NCBI GenBank assembly: GCA_008360975.2
Contig: CM039188.1
Coordinates: 26,129,944-26,193,943, forward strand
Source: Lichenostomus cassidix
Taxonomy: Eukaryota > Chordata > Aves > Passeriformes > Meliphagidae
Direction of reading: 5' to 3'
DNA length: 64,000 bases
The translations under genes were made by a program, and so were the position numbers. Shown one piece after another: positions 24,058 through 35,456 of this stretch (positions are counted from its first letter, which is position 1; each line of letters starts with the position of its first letter). The notes beneath the pieces were generated by a model. That model worked only from the letters and a program-made list of their open reading frames with translations. It searched no databases and had not been told where the DNA came from.

Positions 24058-26324
24058 CATTTCAACTGTTTGCTTAGTGACTTTAAGAGAGAATATACCA
24101 GGTGGACATGTTCACTGCTACCTCCATCCATATGCAAATGTATACATCTGGGATGCTGGTGGTACACTAAGTGGTGCTGCACATTTCATAAATTTCAGTC
24201 AAGTGAAAAAGTGTATTTTTCGTGCTCTCGTGATCATCAGCTTCCTTTCTGTGTTCCAAAACTCTGCTTCCAAAACTACTGATGCAGATGCTACGTAGAT
24301 TCAAGCAGCAGTGAGGGATGTACTTTTCCTTGCCTGCAATATGTTGGCTTGGAAAACTGGTGAAAACTAATCACCTGTGAAAAATAACAGTGAGAGGTCT
24401 TATGACTGATATTCTCTAATGTTTAAGGTTGGAATTCTATGTTTTACTCTGAAAGCTGGAGTATTTTTAGGACTTCACTGAGAAACATCCCATGTTCTCA
24501 TATTTCACAAATGACAGATTGTATCTTTTTAAGTAATTGTAACAGTTTGGAAAATATTATTATTAAAATCAATTCCTCCTCCCTACAGAATTAGGCACAG
24601 GTGGTTGTTTAATACACAGAAATCTTCAGGACTAGAAATAGATGTCTTTGTGTGATTCCTGCTCTGTCTCCCTGCCTGATGAGCAATGCTTTATGTTTAA
24701 GAATTTTTTTATATGTATATATAACTTTGTTAGAAGTAATCAGATTGATTTCCTGTGACTGAAGAGAAAGGCTGTTGAAGAGACTGATTCTGAATGAGGT
24801 ACCTTTGAAAGTTCCTGTATGTTGGCTGCTACCACACTGCATTATAATAATTTTATTATTGCCATGTTTTCTTTTGCTCTTTGACATTCAGCTCCATAAC
24901 TCTATCAGCATTACTTTTGATTTTATTTTACTTTCAAATCAACAATGATGGACATAGCAATATGTTATAAATATTAAACTTTTGTAGGAGTCTAGCAATA
25001 AGACTGATCACAGCTTTAAATAATATTAACAAGAACTGTTGCTACAGATGCTGTTGTGTTGGAAAAGCTCTGTAATAAGGGCAGAAGAGGCAGCTCTCTT
25101 GTACTCTGTTCCCAACACTGATGGTGCTTTGTGAAAAGTTTAGCAAGAAAAATGAACTTTTCATAACTAGCTTTCAGAATCTATAAAATTATTATAATGG
25201 CACTTCCAGTCTGCAGAGGATCTTGTAGGATGGAAATATCTTGGGACTTCTGAATGAAAAGCTCAGGAAAGAAAAACTTTTTTACTGGTCACTGGCCTTG
25301 AAAAACAGTGTATTTCAAGAACTAATTGCTTTTTTTACTGCTTTGTTTATTTTGGAGGCTATATCTGAGATACAGGGGTGCATCTGCATTTTAGCAAAGT
25401 GAAAAAATAATTGCTCTGCTAAGGCATTCAGGTGAATTAAAGTGAGGAACTTTTCCTGCTGGGGTGTTGCTAGACTTTACAATAAACACTGTATACTCTT
25501 CAATGATTTTAATGATCAGTGATATGATTTTGCCATTGCACATCAAAATCTACCAGTGCATTATACCTTCTCAGGGGTCATTCAGTGAAAAAAGGGCACC
25601 ATACCTTATTTTATTTCAAGTCTGCATCTAGAGGGATGATGGACAAGAGTAGAGTAGCCAGAAAGCAAGAAAATGCCAAAATTTTGAAGAAGATGTTTTA
25701 GTTATGTAGATTAGATCTCTGTATGGACTGTGACAATGCAAAGAGGATGACTCCTTAGGTCACTCTAATTCTCCAGCATAAAACCTCAACATTGACCAGC
25801 AAAGCTGAGATGCTCATAGTGTTTATGTTAGAAATACTGAAATCATGAATATGGGTATTCAAATTCCAAGGAAAGGAAATCAAGTGCAGGACTTGTTGTT
25901 TATTGTCAACTGAAAAACCTAAAAAGCTAAGCAATCATCTTTCAATTGTATTGCATGCATGACCATCAGCTGTTATTTCATTTGATGGAATTTATTTTGC
26001 TTCACTGGCAATAGATGCTTTCAGCAGAAGCTCAATGCAAACTTCTAATTCATGTTACCAATAGTTCCTGAAAAGATAATTCAGTCTAGACTTTGGTACA
26101 GTTTTAATTGGATTCTGTGGATTTTAGATAAGCCTATGGCTGGAAGCCTAATTCTAAGAACCCTTAAGGAGCAGGAAATGGTAACTTTTATTTCAACACC
26201 TGCTAAAGAGTGGCCATGGAAATGTCTGAAACAGGTATCTGGCTGGAAAAAACCCACAAAGGAATCCAGTTGTGGCCTCATTTTGTGTTGTTTTTGAATA
26301 ATTGGTAGTCCACGTGAGGGTTTT

Positions 26325-26380
26325 CTGAGACATTTCTTTGTCTCAGACCTCATTGAGGTGTTGTCTCAAGCAACACCTCA
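26325..26380. other. Two adjacent perfect hairpins
   Basis: CTGAGACA (26325-26332) pairs with TGTCTCAG (26339-26346) over a 6-base loop. Eight bases later TGAGGTGTTG (26354-26363) pairs with CAACACCTCA (26371-26380) over a 7-base loop. Neither belongs to a recognised repeat. They could form an RNA or cruciform structure, or be the remains of an inverted-repeat element. Confidence 0.4.
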
Positions 26381-26420
26381 TTGCTTGCTTTGCCTTAGTG
26401 CTGACTTCAAATTCACATCT

Positions 26421-26448
26421 TGAGATGAAAAACATGAGATGAAAAACA
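26421..26448 (+). repeat. 14-bp perfect tandem duplication
   Basis: TGAGATGAAAAACA occurs twice head to tail, followed by a partial third copy (TGAAAACA). Confidence 0.9.
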
Positions 26449-26730
26449 TGAAAACATAGAGACCAAAGACATTTGTGGTAACTTATTCTATGACCTTATT
26501 CAGCCTCTAGTAAACTCTCTCCATGGAGAGAATGGCATTTATTCCACCTGCTGGTAGCTTAAGATTGACTGTTATTTCTTAGCCAGTTTCACTGTGATGA
26601 AACCTTCTAGGTTTTCCACACACTACCAGTATTTATCTCCTCCAATATATAAGGACACAGTTATCTAGAGTGAAGAATGTATTTTGCAGCAGGCTGCTGA
26701 AAGAGCAGACAGTGAGTTACTGTGAGAGAC

Positions 26731-26961
26731 TGTGCTATCTGATGGCAAGAACGTTGGATGGGGATTCATGAGACTTGTCATCTATTCCCAGCTCTGCCTT
26801 GTGCCTGTTGAATGACCTTCAGCAAGTCACTTTCTCTCTTTTGTCTCAGCTATCATTTTACCTGCTAAAATGTGATAATGAAACACTCTTTTTTTAAATA
26901 AACTGCTAGGTGCTGATGAACAGCACTGATGAAAAGTACTGTACAAAAGCTAAGTGGTATT
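26731..26961 (+). mobile_element. MIR-type SINE
   Basis: A tRNA-derived amniote MIR. 'attcccagctctgcc' is the core entry, followed by TGACCTTCAGCAAGTCACTT, 'ctcagctatcattttacctgctaaaatgtgataatg' (the 'cctcagtttcccatctgtaaaatggggataatg' segment) and a tail 'ctgatgaaaagtactgtacaaaagctaagtggtat'. This tail matches the avian/reptilian MIR form ending in 'gatgaaaagcgctatataagagctaggtatta'. Nearly full length, with an old level of divergence. Confidence 0.8.
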
Positions 26962-27169
26962 GAATATGTGATTGCACTTGACATCACTGAATTATGACTG
27001 ATCATACAGATACTGACCAGCAAGTAGCTTTAATGGTCCAATAGATATTATACAACTATCAAAATTTCTGTTTGCCTACCTTTATGAGTCTCAAAAATAA
27101 TGCTTCGTAGGTGACACTGATTTGGCTTCTGTAATCTCACAGAGAAGCTAAAATCTTGGGATCCGTTGG

Positions 27170-27191
27170 CTTTTTTTTTTTTTTTTTTTGC
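27170..27191 (+). repeat. Poly(T) run
   Basis: An uninterrupted run of about twenty T residues. No retroposon body is seen on the - strand next to it. Confidence 0.9.
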
Positions 27192-30100
27192 TTTCCTTGG
27201 GAGGGAATGGAGCTCAAGATGACTATTTGTATTAGCTAATTCAAGATTAGTTAAACATAATAGGCTGAGGAGTCTGGAAGACTTGTATTTCAGAGCAATT
27301 TATTGTGCTTGTGCCAGCATAAGACATACAGTTTCCTCCAGCTGTGACCCATCTGCTGTCCTGGGTTAGTGGGAGCCCAGCGCTGTACCCACAGGCTGCA
27401 GGAAGCAGAGGTGGCTGAGATGCTGTGTGGAACACCCTTGCTCAGCAATGGTGGGCAGATTGAATACACCCTTCTGTTCCTGTGTGGTCATGCCTGCTAC
27501 TGGACACAAGGAATATGAAGGTGCCTTACATGCTTAGCCAGAAATCTGTGCTGAAATACATGTAGCTAAAATTTAGAGAAATACTGTAAGTCTCTTAGCA
27601 GACCAAGAAGCCCAGAAAAACAGACCAAGGATCCATCATGCCACTAAACAAACAGTTTGCTACTTACCTCAAAGCCTTTTTGTTTTTAAAAGGTTTTGTC
27701 CTGATGCAGTGGTTTTTTGGCTTCTAACTTAATTTGATCCTGAGGTTCTCAGCTGTGGGTACATTGAGGCTCTTGTTTTTCCTAGCACCATCTGAAGGAT
27801 TGGTAGATTCAGCCCTAAAATACCAACTACCTCGTAGTGTTTCTCAGTACTAACCTATATATTTTCAGTAGTGAAGGACTTGCTTATTTCATTGGGGGAT
27901 TTTTTTCAGAAACTCAGACAATAAAAAAACTTCATGTGTACTTCTTTGGTGTAAAATTTGTACTGTTATTTTTAATTTGCTTGCTGCATTATGGTGTTAA
28001 TATCTTCATTCAATTTTGTTTAAAAAACAGTCCTTTATATGTCTGTATTTTTTTAGAGTTTATACCTTGAACTCTTAGATCCTATTGCTTGACTGGGTGG
28101 TCAGCAGCATAACTTTAATTGATAGCTTTTAGATAGGATACATGGACAAATGAGCAGAGTATCCCAAAAAAGGTCCAATAGCTTTGAATGTGCAAATTCA
28201 TAAACTTGACTGAAAAAAAAAAAGATATATTCAAAAGCTCAAGCAAAAAGTAAGTGACCAGAGTCCATCTGTTCTCAGTGGCAGATAGCTATCTATCACT
28301 CGTGTGTTTTAATATCAGCTTTCCATCTTAGAAATTGAGGCTGTCCTAGGGGATCTGTATTTTAGTGTTTCTGTCATAGAAAAGATGAACTTGATTCCAC
28401 AGTTATGCAGTGTGCTGCAAGAACTGAAGAGAGACATTTGATATATTAAAAATAGTGAGCCAATAAAATATGAGGCTCTGTTAATGCTGGCTTAACCATC
28501 AGAAACAGAAAATTCCATAAATCATGCTCATCTGTCTATATGCATGAAAGGTATGGTTTAAAAATACTTCCTACCTATGGCTAAATGATAAAAATTACCA
28601 GGATAAAGGACTATCTCCTTTCTGGTCTCTCAAACATGGAATAGTCTTACAACACAGAAGGAATTTTATACCAATACCTCTGTTTCTGTTTTTGTCTCTG
28701 TTATTAAAAAACCAACAAAACAACCCCCCCTATATATATATACATACAATTCATCCCCCAAAGCCTAAGGGCATTAAATTTGTTCACTAAGTTTATTGCT
28801 CATCAATGTGCAAAGATAAAATTGTCTACCCTAAAAAGTCTAGCCTAAGCAGAGGTAATTCAGAAAATGAGTGACAGCTGAACAGCTAATTCCCTTGGCC
28901 TCTTCTTAGCTTTTGTTATTAGAGTTTAATATCCTATTTTTGGAAATATTCATTCAGAAGCTGAACTCCTTTACTTCTGTACTTCTCCATAAAAATTATT
29001 ATTTGCTTTGCTCAGCCAGCCAGTGAACTTCATAGCAAGTAAGAATACAAAATCCAGAAAATAGAGAGTGATTCATCCTCAGCTGAGTTATATAGACTTG
29101 AAGCCATTGTTAAATGGTATTTTTTTAACCATTACTGTCCAAGATTAGGATGCCACTGAAAGTGTTCCTTTAAACACTGAAAAAGAGATGAAGATCCCTG
29201 TCCCCAAGGGTTAGTAAACTAATACACTGATTAAGTATGATCTTGGGAATTGTTGGCAGTAAGGATACTTTTAAGGAAGAGTGATTTTTAATGTTACTTC
29301 TCATTTTGCTACATGATTTGCTACAGGCCTCTCTCATATTTTATTTGGTGATGTTATGTATAAATTTCATGTAATATACATCCTAATTTCTGCTATTTAG
29401 ATTTGTAAATTTGTTTAGAACCTGTACTAATTTTGTGAAAAGGATGAAAAGAAGAGATATTTGGATTATTTGAAATCCTTCATCTTGCATATAATTTCTA
29501 TTACGTGTGCTATGGCTTCCAGATAGACTCTCCCAGACAAAAATGTAGTATATGGATATAAATATATTTGTATCTACATGTATCTATACTATACCAGATA
29601 ACTTTTGTGTTCATTAGTATTCCATTTAGGTGTTTGCTACATTAAATTTACAGGTGTGCATGACTTTTTAAGGGTTTTAGAGATGTGCCTGTGTTACAGC
29701 ACTGTGGGCACTGTGTTCACTGCCCCCTTCTCAAGGGCAGGGCGTGGGGCTGCTCCTGCAGTCCTCACTCTGCAAACCTCTCCCCTTGATGCCAAAGCAT
29801 TTCTGTGACATTGAATATGTGGATTCACCCCAGGAAAGTCATATCTGCCTGTAGGTCACCTTCCTTTACGTCCTTTTCCAAAGGGAGGAACTGGAGCCAA
29901 ATCAAGTGGAGCATTAGCCAGCAAATAGACTAATTTGCTGTTCTGACATTGAGATGTTCTAGTTCTTTAACCTTCTTGCTTTAAGCTGGGAACATTTCAT
30001 GAAATAGTAATATTTTTCTCTGGAGCCTGGTTTTTTTTTTTTTTACTTTTCACTCCTGAACTGGTGCTATGAGGAGTTGAACTTACATCCACCACAATTT

Positions 30101-30279
30101 CCCTACCTCAACAGAAGAGATGCACTTGGAGCAGAGCAGAGTGCAGCAAAAAAAATCTTTTAGCTTTATTATTTAACGAAGCAAAGCTGATTAGAACATC
30201 ACTGCAATAATAATTAATTTCTTTCATAGCTTTTCCCTCCAGGCTTGCCTGGTTTCTCTGTTCCTGTTTCCCCAACGCC

Positions 30280-30410
30280 TTATGAGTATATATAGGCACA
30301 ATGCACCTCGTGGTGCAGCTGAGGTGCAGATGACATGACTGCTCCTACAGTCCTGTTACCATGAGGCAGCTGCCAGTTCCAATTAACCTCTGAGAGATAA
30401 GGACTCAAAT
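30280..30410 (+). promoter_or_regulatory. TATA-box and E-box cluster (weak)
   Basis: TATATATAGG at 30287-30296 is a strong TATA-like box. CAGCTG occurs at 30316-30321 and 30367-30372, CAGATG at 30327-30332, and a GAGATAAGG GATA-type site lies near 30393. A start site would fall near 30318, inside the E-boxes. No coding exon follows, so any transcript would be noncoding. Confidence 0.15.
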
Positions 30411-32604
30411 TAGTAGAAGCTGACAGATACCTGGTAATTGGAGGAGGACGATGATTTCGTTTTATATATTGTTAGGTTATGACCCAGCATATATTACTGA
30501 ATGATCTGGCTCACAAAGGCCATGTGTGATGATACACCCTTAGGAGGTGCCTGTGCAGGGCTCACCATGGTGTGGGATAAGAACAAGAATGATCAGGGCC
30601 TCCACTGGCCCTCCACCTCCATTGGGGTAGCCAGGGAGGGCTTGAAGGAGCTATGTGTGCAGGAACAGCTTATGCCAAGTGGTCTTTGGAAGAAGGACAG
30701 TGCTGTCATCACATGGATGGTGGTTAGATGTTGCTGTCAGTCTCCAGTCAGTTGAAAACTTCTTGGAACTGGTTATAGTCTTCTGTATTGTTCTGTTGTT
30801 CTTGAAAATATTCTTCCTCTCTCAAGAATTGTGTTATTAGAGAAAAATGTAATTTCCTGGCATAGGGTGGAAATGCAAATATTCACAGTGATTGGTCCCA
30901 GGTATTTCCACATGGGGGAGTGGACATGTTTCTTCCACAAAGGTTAATGAAAAAGAGTCAATGCTGTTCAAGATGTGGTTTCAGTAAACAAAGAAACTTT
31001 CTTTCAAAAATAGTACTATCGTAAGATACTCTTACTGGGCTAGGAAATCCTGATTTGATCCAGTTAAAATCAGCTAAAAGTGAAAAAGACAAATAGTTCT
31101 GTCTCTGGAATTAGCTTATGATTGAAAACAAATTCTGTTGAATTTAGAGAGATATTAATAAAAGTCAAAGAACTACAAAGACCAGAAGTCTGAATACTGG
31201 GCGCAGGCAAAAGTATTTGTCAGTGATATAATGTCTATCTTAAACTTCTGTTTCCAGAAAAGGAAGGAGAGAAGTATAGACAAGGGCTTCAGATCCAACC
31301 AGAAATGTAATAGGAAAAAAAAGGAAACCCAAACCAGAAAGCCTGAGAGTAATGTTATTGAAAGAAATCTATGTTTTTTAGTTCAGAAGGTGTAGGAATA
31401 AATTGAGAGCTTCTAGTAAACAGCTGAGTTTGACATGCAAATGAAAATACAGCAGCAAGAAAACCTTTTCAGCCGCAGAAATGAAAAGACTAAGGAAAGG
31501 AGAGTGGCTTAGGGAAGAAGTACATGAAGCTGAGTACCCTCCCTCAGTCAGCCACAGCACTCCCCCTGTCCCTCACACACACCACATCACAATTCTCCTG
31601 ACACTGCTGGTACCAAAATGTCTCAACACAGAATGGGGAGAGAAAAGAAGCCTGAATTATAAGGTTGCCAAACTGGGCTTTCTCATCATAACCCCATCTT
31701 TAAATTTCTTTTTATAAATGTGCTGTTAGTACATACTTGGAAAAGGAGGAGCAATTGAAGCTAAAGGAAAATACAGGCTGGGAGTGAACGAGTGAAAAAG
31801 TGGACATAGACAAATGTAGGCTGAAAACAAGAAGGTGACTATTACAGCAGTGACAGTCTTACAGCCTCTCTCTCCCTATTTGTATTAAAGCCTGACTAAC
31901 TTGAGCTGGAAATGCAGTTTTTAAAGTGGATTACACAGTGTGGCTGTTAACCACAGCAAGGCACAGACTTGTGACCCAGACTGCTCCTTCCCCAGTTGTG
32001 CAGCAGAGCCTTATCTGGTAGTAAAAGTGCAAGCCCCTAATATTGATTTTTGACTAACTGATAATCAGAATGAAACTGGAAAATGAGCTGATTGATATCT
32101 GACGTGCACCCAAATATCCCAATAAAGTGAGCTAAGCTTCTTAAAGTCGACATAGATATCATAGGAGGGTGTTTGGATCTTGCAGCAGTTGCCTGTGCAG
32201 AGCACAAAGAGGAAGCAGGACTTTTGAGCTGCTCTGTCACCAGTTCTAGCTCTTGTTTCACCTTTTAGCAATTCTGAGTCTCTCTGCCTCCAAGTTATTT
32301 ATTCCTTGCTTAATTTTCCCTTTGCTTAAAAAAGCCATGATTTCCATTATCATATTGAATAACTGGACTTGTAATTTTTTCTTTATACTTCTGTCTATTT
32401 AGAAAAAATGCAGCAGACCTCTACCTGCAAACAAAAGATTTAAAGACAGTTTGTCATCCTCTTCATGTAAAAGCATACACTTCACTTTTACAAAAACATT
32501 TATTTTCAGTACAAGCTCTGGATCATCAAAATGACAAATAGTAAATGGTAATTATTTCCTTCCATCTTTTGATTTTTTTTTTTTCTTCACTGTCAGTTGT
32601 TTTC

Positions 32605-32640
32605 TTCTGGGGAAAAAAAAAAAGAAAAAAAAAAAAGAAT
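32605..32640 (+). repeat. A-rich low-complexity tract
   Basis: Runs of A interrupted by single G, then GAATCCC. Preceded by a poly(T) run at 32574-32585, giving a weak T/A inverted arrangement. Confidence 0.8.
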
Positions 32641-33414
32641 CCCAAAACAGTCTCAGCTTGAGTCATATGTGCTCCTTACAGCAGTAAATAGAGTTATGAC
32701 ATTGCATATCCAGCTTTCGGACACAGCCTCTGCTTTTGAGACATTCCATCTGTGTACTCTGTAATGCTACCATGCTAATACCTAGATAAACTACAAAATC
32801 CTTATGGAAATTTGCCATCACTACTCCAAAATGTTATCTTTTCCAGTTTTCAGTAGTAAGCACTTACATGCATTGTTCACTAGACTTTTTTTTTAAATTA
32901 AGTTTTTGGAGCACAAAGCCATCTACTGAAATAAGACAGTAATGAAACCTTCATGGAGATTTCTTTCCTTACTCTGTTGAGGTTCATTGTAAGGTACCCT
33001 TAGTTCAGGTGGGACCCCCTTTGTGTTTCACCAAATGGAATTTACTTTGTATATATCAGCAAGTGGCAGTGTTGAGATAGAAAAATGTAACTGAATAACA
33101 ATCCTTAAACCTTCTAGTGTCCAATCCAGAGCAGTACTACTTGATCTCCATATGAGGTTTTCTTTCTACATGAATTCAAATTTTTTTCCATTTTAAAACT
33201 ATGTCTTGTGTTCTTATAGTTTTACAGTATTTTATAAGAAGGAAATAATAATCTCTACTTGGAGGTAGTTTGTTGATAGGACCTCTGAAAATGAGATCTC
33301 ATTCAGGTCTGCCAAAGACAATTGTTGGAATTAAGGCAATGTAAAAACAGGAATTCATTAATTCTGTAGTTTAGTTATGTTCAAATGGTTTCTATAGACA
33401 CAAAGAGATTGTTT

Positions 33415-33446
33415 GAGTGCGCAGGTCCATGAGTGCGCAGGTCCAA
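33415..33446 (+). repeat. 16-bp tandem duplication
   Basis: GAGTGCGCAGGTCCAT is followed directly by GAGTGCGCAGGTCCAA, 15 of 16 bases alike. The unit is CpG-containing within AT-rich DNA, suggesting a recent slippage event. Confidence 0.9.
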
Positions 33447-35437
33447 ATTTAATTTTTATAAAACCAAACCCTGATTCAACAAAGCACAAACCCAGTGTAC
33501 TGTTTCAGTCCTCAATGTTTTGCCTCTAACCCCACAAGGCATTTCTTCCTGTTGTCTCTGATCATCTCTTCTGGGCCAAAACTGAAGGTCTGGTTATTTT
33601 CTCGTCCTCCTTGGACAGTTGTGATATCAGTAAGGTATTAGTTCCTTTTTTTTTCCTGCTTTTAAGGTTCATTCCTCTTATGAATCTGTTCACCTGAGGA
33701 GTCAATGTATAATGTCTTACTAGCCACACTTAGCAGAGATCTAGGATCAGCTGCACAATAGCATAAATGCAGGAAGACCAGAGGGAAATGATGTTTAATT
33801 GATCTTAGTCTGTCAGATCTGTATAGTTACCTGGGATTTTGTTCATCAGAAAATGTTCAAGTTTGTACAAAAAGTTCCTGAAGTTCCAGAGGGATAAGAA
33901 ATTTCTGTTATAAAATCAGATAAGGACAGAGGAAACTGATTGTCTAAATACAGCAAAGGAATTTGATGAATAACTCAGCTTGGAAGTAATTGATTTTATA
34001 ATTCTCATTTTACTGGCAGTTAAAATGACCTAGTGAAGTTAGAACAACCACAGCCCCTCAGTTAAGCTTAGGGCTAACTTTAGCTACAGGACTCTGCTTT
34101 TAATCATGATCAACTTGTTAGTCATCATCATACAGTGCAGACCAATTTCCAGTTCTGGAAGATCGCTATAGTCAGTTCATAAATATCTGCATTTGTCAGA
34201 GAAACTGAATATCAGATAATACCTGAAGCGGTGAAGACTAAAAATTAACATCTTCATCACTTCTGACAGCATCTGGCATTTAGTAACAGCTACTAATACT
34301 TTTAAAATGTAGGGACTATAAGGAGCAAAAAAAGCTCTAAATGGACATAATTTTAGTGCTGTATTTTGTACTGAAACACAACTTCAGTTTAAAGCATGAC
34401 TATTGCTAACCATTTTGTGTATAGTTATAAACTTAATAAAAGTGTTGAAACAGATAATTTACACATGAATGCTGTTACAAAGGAATTAATTTCAAGAATT
34501 TTTAACTGACAACATTAGAATTTTTTCAATTACATGTAATTTGTTAGACTTTAGAAATGACTGATTTTGTCCAGTTTTGATGAGATGAAGTAAGTCAGCT
34601 CCTGTTCCATGGCTAATGTTTCCTTTACTTATTATTTAGCAATTGCTAAATGTTTTTGAAGGGGACCTTTTCTACACTCACTGGACAGGAGTTTTCAAAC
34701 AGTTGAGGGCTGCCTTGCAGAGAAATTGATTGAGCTAATTATTTTTTAAATGTGGTTTTGTACATGTTTTTTTCACAACTATTTCTCTTCCCATTAGGCT
34801 GTATGCATATGTTGTATGTCTTGTTTTTTTAAGTCATCCTTATCTCAACTATTCCATTCTTCTTGCCTATTTGGCTTCCTCTGACTGTTGTCCTGGGACA
34901 CTGCAAATCAAAGATGTTTTCCCTTGGGTCTGATATTCCAGTTTCCACATCTTCCAGTAAAGAGAGACCAAGTTTGATGGCAGTATTGTGTAATCTACTG
35001 CATGCCAGGAATATCTTACATACAGTTCTTTAGAAGGACAATCTGGTAATGCACGTCACCACATTGCTTTTTAAAGATGATTAATGGTCTTTTAAATGAT
35101 TCCTCAGGTGAGCTGTAGATCTTCATTATCTTCTCTGAGGACATTTCATTGGATTTATTTGGAGAAAATGAAATTAGGGTCATGAACCTTTCTTGAAAAA
35201 CTAATTTATATCTTCTGAATTATTGAGGAGCACTATACTCTAATGATGTGATATGGTTGTTGATATTATAAAGACAACTGTCAATAACATCCAGAAGATA
35301 ACTGTTATTTCTTATTTAACAACTTGGGAAGTTGCTGCTGTCTTTAAAGCTATTTTTAATAGCTGCCGTTTCTACTTCAGTTTCATCTGGATACACTCAA
35401 ATTTTATCTGACTACCCAATAATTAGCTGCCGTCAAT

Positions 35438-35456
35438 CCAATCAGTGCTAGATTGG
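35438..35456. promoter_or_regulatory. CCAAT dyad (weak)
   Basis: CCAATC (35438-35443) and GATTGG (35451-35456) are perfect inverted copies seven bases apart, inside a unique TAAT-containing segment. CCAAT is the NF-Y recognition core, but occupancy here is speculative. Confidence 0.15.

Larger units (their letters stand above)
19736..26730. other. Unique region with candidate regulatory core
   Basis: No gene or mobile element was recognised. The GC- and CpG-richer block at 21.19-21.78 kb and the TAAT-rich block at 22.43-22.64 kb stand out and are annotated separately. Short hairpins at 24.03 kb and 26.33-26.38 kb are also listed. Confidence 0.5.

Noticed and set aside
27600..27645. 'cagaccaaggatccatc' resembling an old CR1-like tail phrase
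   Set aside because: Only about 20 bases agree, which is too short to support an insertion.
30501..30755. 84-codon frame considered as an exon or retroviral piece
   Set aside because: No known motif, no LTR or primer-binding site nearby, and normal chance length.
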